Shown here piece by piece: positions 39,401 to 62,987 of a DNA stretch of 64,000 bases. The stretch comes from Enoplosus armatus (Eukaryota; Chordata; Actinopteri; Centrarchiformes; Enoplosidae), in NCBI RefSeq assembly GCF_043641665.1, contig NC_092198.1, positions 5,144,501 through 5,208,500 on the forward strand, in the 5' to 3' direction. The notes below the pieces were generated by a model. It was not told the DNA's origin and did not search any database. It saw only the letters and a program-made list of their open reading frames with translations. Each line of letters starts with the position of its first letter. The first letter of the stretch is position 1. The translations under genes were made by a program, and so were the position numbers.

Positions 39401-41230
39401 GACTGGACTGCTTTGTCAACAAACATACATGGAGACATACAACGCATGATGATGCACTGCAGTTCTGATGTCACAATATTAAACCAAAGACAAATGTCCA
39501 CACTGACTGGACGCATAAATTGTTAACTTCAATTCTGGAGTCATGAATCTGAATCTTGACATCTTCCTCTCCTTTGTTCTTACTCCTTTACATCATGGCT
39601 TGTCTACCTGAGCAGGACTGAGCTGGAACAGACACACCCTTTGTAAAGAGAGGAATGATGCAGGAAGGACACAGGGGGAGGAGGAAGAATGGAAAGGAGT
39701 AATAGAAGGAGGACGGGTGGGGTGAGGGTTAGATTTGAGCTTCTTGCGGGGAATTGGGTGCTAACCAGACTGGTTGGTTAGAGTCCGTGTAAACTCCTCT
39801 GCCAGTAATCCTGAGGGAATTACATTTGTGGAACTCCACATTAACCTGCCACTGCGTAGAAGTGGGTTCTGTTCCAGGTAGCGGTACCTCCTTGTTGCCG
39901 TCCTGCCTCAGTAGGCTGGACTTGCCTATTAAAATTAAGCACTACAAATTATGGGGAAAATGAGAGGAGAAAAATAATAATCATTCCATAATTTCCATTT
40001 AAAACCAAATCACGTGAGATTTGGCTGAAGTAATCCACTGTAGTCCCACAAAGGTAACATCAAAAACGCACCCATGCCACTTTAAGGCAACAAAACAACT
40101 TCTCCATCCACTGATGAAGACCGTTTGATACGGTCAAAGCTCCGGAAAAAGCTAGTAAGTGGACCTTGAATTCGGTTTTTGTGTTGCCAAACTATTTCAA
40201 AAAGGTCAAGAATGAACTTGCTCAACTTTTAAGCCAAAATGAACAAAGAGTCCTACAAGCGCTACGGATAAAATCATAGCAGCTACTACGCTCACATGTC
40301 AACAGATCCATCTGACAACTGTGCAAACTGTCAGCTGATGAAGACTGTGTGATAGTGTTGAAAGCTTCAGCAAAAGGGGTAGTAGATGGACCCTGATTTG
40401 GTATTGTTTGGACAAACTTCAAACAAATGGCATAAAGACAGTGTCCAAACCTCCAATACTATTTTTACAAGATATTTCACTACAATACAGAGGAAGGACA
40501 ACGGCATTGTTTTGCAAGTCACAAGTTTTGGCTATGAAGTCCCAAGTCAAGTCAAGAAGTCCAGAGTCAAATCCCATGTCAAGATCAACAAGTCCTATGT
40601 CAGGTCCAAGTCCAAAACTTTGGCGTCTTAGACAAGGCATTAAAAAGTCATAACTCAAGTCTCACTAGAGTCCAAGTCACGTGATTGCCATAATCACCAG
40701 CAAGTAATGTGGATACCCACGGTGACCTCACTGTGGGAAGCCCAGGACCAAAGAAAGGCTAAAACTTATATATAAACTAAAAGGTTTAGCATTAAACTAA
40801 TAACGTGATAAACTAGTGTGTGAGACTCTTACCGGGGGTCTCCTTTGTTCATGTTTGTGATGGCTGGATGCAGAACTGTCTGGTTCCCCTCCATCTCCAC
40901 CACACATTTTGTCTTTAGGTCCTTTTCTGGATTGAAACAGAAATCAATGAGAAAAGGGATGTATTTCGTAATGATAACATGGAAACTATGATTTTCCCTG
41001 CAACACTATCAATACCAGACTGCTGACAGATAAATTGGGTTTAATGTAGTCATTTTTGGACCTAAACAAATATGTGAAACGTACAGTGAACAAAACTACT
41101 TTTGCAAAAGGGCTTTCTAATCACCGTAATGTACACTGTTTAAATAGTGTAAAGAGCATGTATGCACTGGTCATCATAACTTTCCTTAGTAGTCACAACT
41201 CTCATCACAGAATAACAGGTGGCACACACT

Positions 41231-41284
<54 letters not shown>

Positions 41285-42183
41285 CAGTTCCTTGTGATCG
41301 TCAGAACACAAACAGCTGAGCACGGAGAGGGAGGAAATAGTTTTATTAACGGTGATTCATCCAGGACTCGCCTGTGCAAACACTACAAGCAGTTCCCTAC
41401 TTCCTGAGCAGACAGTAAGGAAAAGTGGGGTCGCAGCTTCTCTTCCTCATTCCTAGAAGGTATTAACAGGCGGAGACACAGTGCTGGAACGTCCTGTCAG
41501 AGCAGGGATTAAGGAACGTGTGTCTTAAAACTTTCCACTGTTACACTTAATTTTGAAAGGCACATTTGTAGTTTCAAAAGCCTTTGCGGAAACCCAAGTG
41601 GAGAGTTGATATATTACATGAAATTAAAGTTGAATTCAAGGAATTTGTTGCTGTTCAGCTACACAAAGGCTCGTCAACTGACACTTCAGCCCTGCTCAGC
41701 TGTTATTAAGGCCAGTGAACGTGCATTACACATGTCATTATATGCATTATTGTCCCTTTTCTGTCAGGATATGAGGTCACCGTCCCTTCCATATTTTCCC
41801 ATTTTTTCCCCTCCCTCGGCACGCCTGCCAAAACTTCTCCAAAGAGGGACAAAACAGAGCTTTTCAGAGCCTGGCCGGGAAAAGCGACCTCTGTAAAACA
41901 CAGGAATGAAGCCCCCATTGTTTGTAGAAAACTACAAATTAACCCTGGCTTCACAAAGAGCGCTGCAGTGTTGATAAGTCCCTTTGGAGCTGGGAAGAGT
42001 TGTTTAAAAAAAAAAAAAAAGCCTTTGTATGGCCTGACTAATGAGTGGCTGTATGGTCCAACTCATAACTGCTATAAGTGACTGTCACAAGGTTTGTGCG
42101 ACATTGTACTCACCTCTCCTGTTCATTGGTCGCACACGAACAGCGACCTTTACATTGGAGTCGTTGAGGCTGTTGTCATCCAT
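11655..42183 (-). CDS. kif13b: Kinesin family member 13B (GAKIN), complete
   Basis: KIF13B is a plus-end-directed kinesin-3 motor that carries cargoes such as DLG1-containing vesicles along microtubules. I placed 40 coding exons on the minus strand, all with GT/AG sites and consistent phases. They sum to 6,135 nt (2,044 residues plus stop); the human protein is about 1,826. Order: motor (1 to ~365) with P-loop GQTGSGKS at 108-115, switch I NEESSRSH at 221-228 and switch II DLAGSE at 258-263; neck coiled coil; FHA (~440-545); stalk coiled coils; the KIF1-like and MAGUK-binding middle; a phosphorylated tail (CLSSPNVNR); a long acidic linker; and a C-terminal CAP-Gly domain. The start codon at 42183 sits in a strong Kozak context (GCACCATGG). 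A tail CAP-Gly separates KIF13B from KIF13A. Exon coordinates are in the block entries below. It converges with hmbox1 and is head-to-head with elp3. Confidence 0.98.
14286..19743 (-). CDS. kif13b: kif13b exons 34-38: phospho-regulated tail
   Basis: Exons 19666-19743, 19211-19267, 17901-17994, 17491-17573 and 14286-14348. Exon 34 encodes [16 protein letters not shown], matching the human segment around the Par1b/14-3-3 regulatory serines. Exons 35 and 36 encode [19 protein letters not shown] and [17 protein letters not shown], more divergent and Ser-rich. Exon 37 encodes [15 protein letters not shown] and exon 38 [15 protein letters not shown] (human [11 protein letters not shown]). All phases fit. 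Exons 34, 35 and 38 are multiples of three and could be skipped without a frame change. Confidence 0.9.
14349..17490 (-). other. kif13b intron 37 (3.1 kb)
   Basis: No coding exon is recognised. It contains repeat tracts at 15555-15660 and 16565-16760. A stretch around 15930-16240 is higher in GC and non-repetitive, with TAATTA and GATTAG motifs. Confidence 0.65.
16565..16760. repeat. Interspersed repeat fragment in kif13b intron 37
   Basis: GGGGTACTCCAGCAATGTAG followed by CCATAAAGTTGGGGGATGC and CGTTTCCCATCATGCAACTTG is a sequence I recognise as a recurrent teleost repeat. Boundaries are approximate. Confidence 0.5.
17997..18126. repeat. (CA)n microsatellite with G11 run, at kif13b exon 36 acceptor
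   Basis: Interrupted CAAA/CA units (17997-18040), then an uninterrupted CA array to 18115, then 11 G. On the gene strand it reads (TG)n and stops 3 nt before the AG of exon 36. Confidence 0.97.
19744..19766. repeat. (CA)n microsatellite at kif13b exon 34 acceptor
   Basis: Short CA array directly after the exon boundary. On the gene strand the intron ends TGTGTGTAG. Confidence 0.9.
20125..26639 (-). CDS. kif13b: kif13b exons 20-33: middle stalk (KIF1-like and MAGUK-binding region)
   Basis: Exons 26490-26639, 26031-26156, 25236-25409, 24782-24939, 24133-24265, 23819-23965, 23634-23663, 23318-23417, 22291-22417, 22152-22207, 21942-22060, 21608-21784, 21388-21480 and 20125-20277. They encode the conserved kinesin-3 central module ([55 protein letters not shown]) and the stalk that in mammals binds the guanylate-kinase-like domain of DLG1 ([64 protein letters not shown]). 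Exon 26 is only 30 nt ([10 protein letters not shown]). Confidence 0.95.
23419..23506. repeat. (CA)n microsatellite at kif13b exon 27 acceptor
   Basis: About 44 CA units with one GA interruption near the exon. On the gene strand the intron ends in (TG)n followed by TAG. Confidence 0.97.
26157..26211. repeat. (CA)n microsatellite at kif13b exon 21 acceptor
   Basis: CA array with one CAAA interruption, immediately upstream (gene sense) of the exon 21 CAG. Confidence 0.95.
26646..26669. repeat. (AG)n microsatellite at kif13b exon 20 acceptor
   Basis: Gene strand reads (CT)n and then AACCCAG, so here the repeat supplies an ordinary polypyrimidine tract. Confidence 0.9.
26836..29806 (-). CDS. 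kif13b: kif13b exons 16-19: acidic linker and stalk coiled coils
   Basis: Exons 29616-29806, 28103-28334, 27815-27977 and 26836-26982. Exon 16 encodes an acidic, Ser-rich linker ([18 protein letters not shown]). Exon 17 encodes a heptad-rich helix ([20 protein letters not shown]). Exon 18 continues the coiled coil ([21 protein letters not shown]). Exon 19 contains the basic patch [11 protein letters not shown] and [14 protein letters not shown]. All match human KIF13B closely. Confidence 0.95.
27780..27811. repeat. (CA)n microsatellite at kif13b exon 18 donor
   Basis: On the gene strand the donor is GTAGTGTGTG and continues as a (TG)n array. Confidence 0.95.
30006..30945 (-). CDS. kif13b: kif13b exons 13-15: FHA domain
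   Basis: Exons 30811-30945, 30556-30686 and 30006-30092 encode the forkhead-associated domain that binds phosphothreonine partners in kinesin-3 motors. Landmarks are [21 protein letters not shown], then [15 protein letters not shown] and [10 protein letters not shown], then [16 protein letters not shown]. The core FHA residues G, S/N-x-H and NG are recognisable from the family. Confidence 0.95.
31140..31196. repeat. (TG)n microsatellite at kif13b exon 12 donor
   Basis: Gene strand: donor GTAACAAACACACACGCAC, then (CA)n. Confidence 0.95.
31203..42183 (-). CDS. kif13b: kif13b exons 1-12: kinesin motor domain and neck
   Basis: Coding exons in gene order: 42114-42183, 40833-40926, 35547-35559 (13 nt), 35333-35393, 34827-34919, 34393-34573, 33753-33840, 33472-33606, 32629-32741, 32075-32186, 31419-31631 and 31203-31313. 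They encode the ATP-driven motor: the first strand [13 protein letters not shown], the P-loop split between exons 5 and 6, switch I in exon 8, switch II in exon 9, and the C-terminal motor strand with [11 protein letters not shown] in exon 11. Exon 12 encodes the neck/coiled coil ([19 protein letters not shown]). All catalytic motifs are intact, so an active motor is expected. Confidence 0.97.
33420..33466. repeat. (TG)n microsatellite at kif13b exon 8 donor
   Basis: Gene strand: donor GTAAGACACAC, then (CA)n. Confidence 0.95.
35547..35559 (-). CDS. kif13b: kif13b 13-nt microexon in the motor domain
   Basis: The exon is GAGTCACCCAAAG on the gene strand. It has a good acceptor (pyrimidine-rich tract ending ccgtcag) and a donor gtgagtattg. 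It takes CG from exon 2 and gives R-S-H-P-K before [10 protein letters not shown], matching RGQPKVFAYD of human KIF13B. Without it exons 2 and 4 would not join in frame, so it is constitutive. Confidence 0.92.
37330..37560. repeat. Probable interspersed repeat in kif13b intron 2
   Basis: AGCATTTAGCAGCTAAAGAG, then ACAGGAGTTGGTGGAGACCA and AAAACAGAGCTAGAAGGAG, a motif series found in many teleost introns. No coding capacity. Confidence 0.5.
40111..40402. repeat. Two diverged copies of a ~68-bp module in kif13b intron 2
   Basis: 40111-40178 and 40334-40402 share CTGATGAAGAC-GT-TGATA, AAAGCT, AGTA--TGGACC-TGA and TTTGGT-like ends in the same order, about 220 bp apart. GATGAAG-type starts are typical of some teleost retroposons. 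Element identity is not established. Confidence 0.5.
40531..40690. repeat. AAGTC-rich degenerate tandem repeat in kif13b intron 2
   Basis: Many copies of AAGTC / CAAGTC variants (GAAGTCCCAAGTCAAGTCAA and similar). A second tract of the same style lies at about 15555-15660 in intron 37, with related units on the same strand. Confidence 0.55.
41229..41283. repeat. (TG)n microsatellite in kif13b intron 1
   Basis: Near-perfect TG array, about 300 bp from exon 2 and not at a splice site. Confidence 0.95.
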
Positions 42184-42699
42184 GGTGCCACCTGACCTGT
42201 GGCACGTGAATGAATGGACACAAGTGAAACCAGTTTTATTCTGTGTGTACTTAAAAACAAAACCTTGCATACGTTAAAAAATCCCATTTTATTTCCCCGG
42301 ACTACACCTGAACACATCTTTTTATTTTTCCGCCGCAGCCTCATTGCGTGAGTCTCTATAAATAAATAGTAACCTATTGACTCCTGCTTATTTTATTACA
42401 ATATTCATACTTAAAGCCAACTCCAAACTTCCACGAAGACACGACAAGGTAAAGTACAAACTATATTGTTAAGAGTAGTGGACAAACCGTGTGAAAGACT
42501 GCGCAGTTGTTTCCCTGTCCGACGCCCACAGGCACCTTCAAGTACATACAGCAGCTAGCCCGGGACGCTAACGAGAGCTGGGGAAACAGCAAACATACAG
42601 AGAGGGGTCAGATATTTTCATAATGACCGCTGATAAATGTAACTGACCCCTGTACTGTGTAACCCTGGTTTCTATTTGTAAGTCTAAAGAAACACTTAC

Positions 42700-43263
42700 G
42701 GCAGCACACGGTTCATTCCCTCGGCTCTTCCACCTGTTGCATTTCCTGAAACTTCCCGCAGAGATCAGTCAAGCCATGTCAACTCGCAGCTAAAGGGATT
42801 TGCTGTGAGATTTAGTGAGATTCCAGGTTCCCCAGTTGCGCTCTGCTCTGCACACACTTGGACAATTGCCTTGAGTGGGAATCCAGCGCCGCAGTGTGGA
42901 TCCACATGCATTACAAGTCTGTGCATTTCCTTCAAAAGAGATGTTGTCCTAAACATGTTAAGAAAAAATCACAAAAATATGCACAGTTAATGATAATTAA
43001 GGTGATACAATAGGGGTGCAAACTGTGCCACTGTTTACCCTTGGACCCTTTGAGAAACTTCAATAATCTGCAGTTTAATGCGCGGAAAGGCGCGTTTACG
43101 CCGTTTTACGACAGTTTCGTTTGGCGTACGACAGTATCCGTACTTGGACGCAACGTGGAGTTGTTTACTATTTCAGACAGCCCTCTTCGGGTGAAAAGAC
43201 AGATGTAAGTCCTCAAACCAGAAGCCAGCTGTTGAAAATTGGTCTGTGCGCCTAAAGGAAGAA
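42700..43263. promoter_or_regulatory. Shared head-to-head promoter region of kif13b and elp3
   Basis: The start codons of kif13b (minus, 42183) and elp3 (plus, 43264) are 1,080 bp apart and point away from each other. On the minus strand a GTGCTGCC/gtaagtg donor at 42699/42700 and an acceptor at 42197 (cgtgccacag) suggest a non-coding first kif13b exon starting upstream of about 42780. A CpG-dense patch at about 43078-43150 (roughly a dozen CpGs) looks like the core promoter. No TATA box is evident. Transcription starts cannot be placed from sequence alone. Confidence 0.55.
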
Positions 43264-58607
<15,344 letters not shown>

Positions 58608-58976
58608 ACCCGGACAGTGTTTTTATCTGGACAGTGGATACAGACGCACAAATCCTTTTATTTATCACGACAATATTCTCGGGACATGATTGCTGCAGTA
58701 TGTTTAGTGAGACTTGTTCTGTTTTCTTAGCATCAGAGGAGATAATGGTTGGCACTTTCTCCCAGTCCATTGTTTTTATCTGGTGCACACCACACAATGC
58801 CCCCCCCCCCCCTTTATTTAGATAAGGAGACAGTGTGTAAAGTTTGTAAAGGAATGAAGTAAAGTTTGGGATTTGGGATGAAGCCAGAGCATCAACGAGG
58901 ACGAGGAGAAACATTCTTTACTGCAACAGTAAAGAAAAAACATCACATTTTTGTCCTTTTCTTAAACAGGTACTAA

Positions 58977-58982
58977 AATAAA
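58977..58982 (+). terminator. elp3: Candidate polyadenylation signal of elp3
   Basis: AATAAA lies 370 nt after the elp3 stop codon, the first such signal downstream. A second candidate lies near 59537. Either could define the mRNA end. Confidence 0.45.
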
Positions 58983-60599
58983 ACACAAACAATAGCATGT
59001 CGGCATTATAGCTTTCCACACTGAAACAAATGGGTATCACCAGTGCCTTGCCAGTGAACTCAGCAAGCAGAACTGATTCACTTTGACGAGAAATGAGAAC
59101 AATCCTGCCGCGACATCTTTAATTCCACTCAAATGTTACACGTGTCTGGTGAAGAAAAATCTGAATGTCTAGGTATCCTCCCAAATTATTTTTGTGTGTT
59201 CGTCTAGGATGAGAAACCTGTTTAGCGTCACCGTTTGAGCTAATCATGTTTATGTTGCAATTAAATAGAAAACCCATTATGAGTCAAGCGTTCATTATTG
59301 GTTGGCTGTGGATGAATGAACAGTGGGAAGTGTCCTTGCTGGGCAGCCGTTGTGTAATTGCGCAATTTTGATATATAGGGCAGGAAATTGAATATTAGTG
59401 TTACATAAATTGCTTTTTAAAGCCCCACAGTTAATCCTATTTCTTGGTTTTCTGTCATGCAATCTTGGGACTTCATATATTCTGGTAAATTCCAGATGTT
59501 GAACACATCACTTGACCATTTATTTTTCTCTAGAGGAATAAAGTATATTTCAGTTACTGTTTGTGTCCTGTGCCCTTTGTGAGAGAAGCTCTTGATGTTA
59601 CAGAAATCTCTGCGAGCCATTTCAATAATTAAAATTAAATGAACAGAATAGACGAGAAGGTTTTTCGCCTCCAAAGAAAGGTCACCTCATAAGAGTGGCT
59701 CCTGTAATGTATTCCCCAATGTCAAGGGTGCCAGCCCTAGCAGGAGACCCCTTGTGATTGAGCTATGAGAGTGTTTTACTGGCTCATTTGACACAGCCTT
59801 TCCAATTACATCTCCATCAGTTACCTGTCTATTGAACATTGACTGAACGCCGTGCTCAGCCGCACTGTTACTGGAAAGGGTTTGTCATTTGAAAAATAGC
59901 TCGCAATAAAGCGCAAAAGGCCCATGCGGCGACCTATGTCTCATATAGATTCCCACTGCACGAGGCGATTGAAGCTGAACAGCCATGCGTAATTTCCTGG
60001 ATGCGGCCGCTGTGTCGTGACTGTGCTGTGTGTGTGTTGGTGTTGCAGTCCTGACGCATTGAGGAATAGGCCACACTCAGGCTTTCTCTCCACGCCTGCT
60101 CACTCCTGCTATCAGTTGTGAAATCTGAAAGGACTTTCCCCCCTTTCCGCTCACACTCGCACATCTGATTTGTGCTGTGGAGGAGGCAGAGTTTTGGGTC
60201 TAATCTTCACTGCAACATGAGGAGAAGTATAGCAGGTCCACTTTAACTCTACTGAAGTGAAGGTTACAGGGCTTGTCTGAGAAAAGAAGAGAAAAGGGAT
60301 ATGGGGTGTGCTGATGTTGTACTTATTCTACTCCTTCCCAAAGGTTTGCATTATCTGATATCAATTCGTTGTAAAAAATAACGTAATGGATCATCATCAG
60401 TCTAGGTTTACACTACCTAAGTTGTAAAATGGAATGGATAATTTTATTGTGGATGACAGATATCACAAGTAGTCACTACGTTTATGTAAGCTATTTAAAT
60501 ATTCATACAGTTAAAATAAAAAATAGAGGTGCAGACTCACAGTAGTGGTGTTATCATAAAATGATTCCTCTTAATATCCATATTGGTACTGAACAAAGT

Positions 60600-60960
60600 G
60601 GTCCATCACAGCCAATCTATACAAGTCAGTGTAGCAGATTAAGTTGAGTGTGTTAGCTTAAAATTCATGGTCCCCAGAGGATGAATTGACTTTTCATCTG
60701 GCGCCATCATCAGGTCAACATCTTTATTTGCCAGATATCTGCAAAACCAATTCAACTAACGTTCCCACAAGCCTGCTGTACTTTGTATTTAATGCCTATT
60801 AGCTAATGTTAGTATGCTAACATGCTAAACTAGAACAGTGAACACGGTATTAGATCTGCTAAGCATCAGCATGGTTGCTTTGTTACTTTGAGCATTACAG
60901 CATGTTAGCATTTAGTTCAAAGCACCACCGTAGCCTCACAGAGCTAGCATGGTGGTAGCG
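60600..60960 (-). repeat. Interspersed repeat copy between elp3 and the kinase gene
   Basis: GGTCCCCAGAGGATGAATTG followed by the GCTAATGTTAGTATGCTAAC and CAGCATGTTAGCATTTAG motifs. It is the same family as the copy in elp3 intron 9 but inverted, and a partial relative lies near 28790-28880. Confidence 0.6.
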
Positions 60961-62060
60961 AAACTTAATGTTACTATTCCTCCATGTAGCTTAGTGAGGA
61001 AAATGAAGAGGGAATTTCGTACAGAAAAGACCATAACTTTGTAAAATACCAACTTGACTTGACTAACTCAGACTGCTGAAGCCTCATACTAGATTTGGCT
61101 GAATTTAAGAAGGCATTTTGCACCAAACACGGACTGTGGATTTTGATCCCAATCTCTTTCATTGTAGTCACGCTAAGAGGGCATCACTCCACAGCCAGTC
61201 TTGACAGGAGGAACGACTTAAGGAATTCTTGAAATGCATGTATGGACATGTAAGTACTGTATTAAGAAAGACTTGAATAACCTATATACCTATATAATCT
61301 CTCGAATCAGTCATCAGACCCAAATATGCATCAGGAACATATTCAACCCTAAACTTCTCTACTATCAATTCCTCTAGACTCTCTCTCTGGGGATCAGAGG
61401 GGTTAGGTGAGCGAGCCTCACTTGCTTAAATCTCCACTTTTCCCGCTGACGTCCACATCACACTCACACACACACACTGCTGAGCTCAGGGGTCTTATCA
61501 CAAGGACGGGCTGAGAAAATAGGAGGGAGGATGGTTACTTTTATGTAAGCAAAACATGAATTTTACATAATAACAGTCATGTCACTACTCATCATATACA
61601 AGTTACAATTTTGTGTTCAAAACAACATTTCAAAAGGGGGTTCTGGACACAATTCATATCCATTTCTTCAGGCATGTGAGCAACAAAAAAAAAATATCTG
61701 AAATAAATAGCCATCTAAGATATGGACTGTCAATGACTAAGACTGATGACCAGTAATAAATGCTGTGGACTCGGCATGGATATGATCAGCAACAGTCCTA
61801 ATGCACGGCTTTAATTTCCTGTTCATGAGGAGGTAGTATATTAGTGATCGTTAGTCACTGTGCTGCCGTCCCTTTTAGTTTTCACACAGTAACATAGTTT
61901 GACTTAACTTTCAAAATCCTCTATACTTTAAAAATAGAAAACATCCAAAAATGTTACTGACTGGAATTACTCATAATTAATAAAAACACCGTAAACTACG
62001 GTCTTAGTGTGGCATTGGATCAACAACTGTTGCTGACACACTGTCAACAATTAAGACTTA

Positions 62061-62066
62061 TTTATT
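62061..62066 (-). terminator. Candidate polyadenylation signal of the STK35-like gene
   Basis: TTTATT on the + strand is AATAAA on the gene strand, about 680 nt after the stop codon. Other AT-rich hexamers occur further left, so this is only a candidate. Confidence 0.3.
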
Positions 62067-62742
62067 AGGGTAGTTATTACAAGACTATCACAATGGACAA
62101 ATGTTTCTATTTTTTTGGTCACTCGCTTTGCATATTTAAAAGACATCTGGAGGCCAAGCGAACAGTTAGATCCATGCTACATCAATGCGTGGTGGAAATA
62201 TTTGGATAATAAGCACAAGAATTACATGTTAGCTACACTATTCAACAAGTAAAACGCTCATTGAGATAATGGGGAGTCACCAGCAGCAGCAGCAGTAACC
62301 CCGTGCATTTCATTTCAGTCGTATATACACACTAAAATTGATTTTCTATGTCAAGCATTCAAGGCCTAAGCAACCACATGGTGCTTACATCAAATACAGC
62401 TTGAGTACGTCCCACTAGATCTCTAGATATGGGCTTGTTTGAATATCATTGCGTGTTTTGTCTGCAGTGCAGTCAGGAGCTCGAATGGACCTCACTCCTA
62501 TTTTCCCTTTATGTGGTTTTTAAAAACACAGTTTATGAATCGAGCCTCTGTTTCTGTGACAAAAATAGCACCCGCAATCCCATATAATCATACATATTTC
62601 TTATCGCCGCTTCCCCTGCGGCAGCAAAGTGGCTACCGTTTACACATGTAGGAAGCACTGCAGTCAGGGGGCCCACAGTCAATATTTCCATGTAGTGGCT
62701 ATAGTGGTTATAGCCATTATGGTCTCTTAAATGCACTCTCTG

Positions 62743-62987
62743 TCAGCGGGAGTCCTCTTTCAGAGCAGAGCGCATTCTGGCCTCCAGCTGGTCCGCCAGG
62801 GGCCGAGCATCCGGGTTTGAGGCAAGCATGTCTAAGAGCAGGGTGCACATGGCTGGACCAGGAGGGGGTGGCAGCGGGGGCGCTCTCTTAAACTTCATAG
62901 GGATACACAGCTGGAGGTCAGTGTTCTCCCACAAAGCTTCGCCCAGCGGCATCAGCCAGCCTGAGCGACCCTTGCACACGTAGGCAC
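62743..62987 (-). CDS. STK35/PDIK1L-like serine/threonine kinase, last coding exon (partial gene)
   Basis: This 245-nt terminal exon has an acceptor (ctctttag) at 62988 and ends in TGA at 62743-62745. It encodes the end of a kinase C-lobe: GAYVCKGRSGWLMPLGEAL, then WENTDLQLCIPMKFKRAPPL, then CTLLLDMLASNPDARPLADQ and LEARMRSALKEDSR. From memory, human PDIK1L/STK35 end with [22 protein letters not shown] and then MLAANPQDRPDAFELE. The match in order, spacing and the GEAL-EN and ML-NP--RP motifs places it in this nuclear/actin-associated kinase family. It is divergent and has a Pro-rich insertion (RAPPLPPPPGP). The catalytic exons lie right of the window, so activity cannot be judged. The exact orthologue is uncertain. 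Confidence 0.75.

Larger units (their letters stand above)
35560..40832 (-). other. kif13b intron 2 (5.3 kb)
   Basis: This is the largest intron of the gene, between exon 2 and the 13-nt microexon. It holds repeats at 36045-36110 (AGTGGTTCCCAACCTTGGGA type), 37330-37560, 40111-40402 and 40531-40690. No coding exon or RNA gene is recognised. Confidence 0.7.
58608..62742. other. elp3 3' flank, intergenic DNA and probable 3' UTR of the kinase gene
   Basis: No coding exon was recognised. From 58608 to about 59000 is probably elp3 3' UTR. About 60600-60960 resembles a common teleost interspersed repeat. The right-hand part (about 62060-62742) is likely the 3' UTR of the minus-strand kinase gene; an AATAAA on that strand lies at 62061-62066. 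The 59280-60180 part is complex, non-repetitive sequence of unknown role. Confidence 0.5.
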
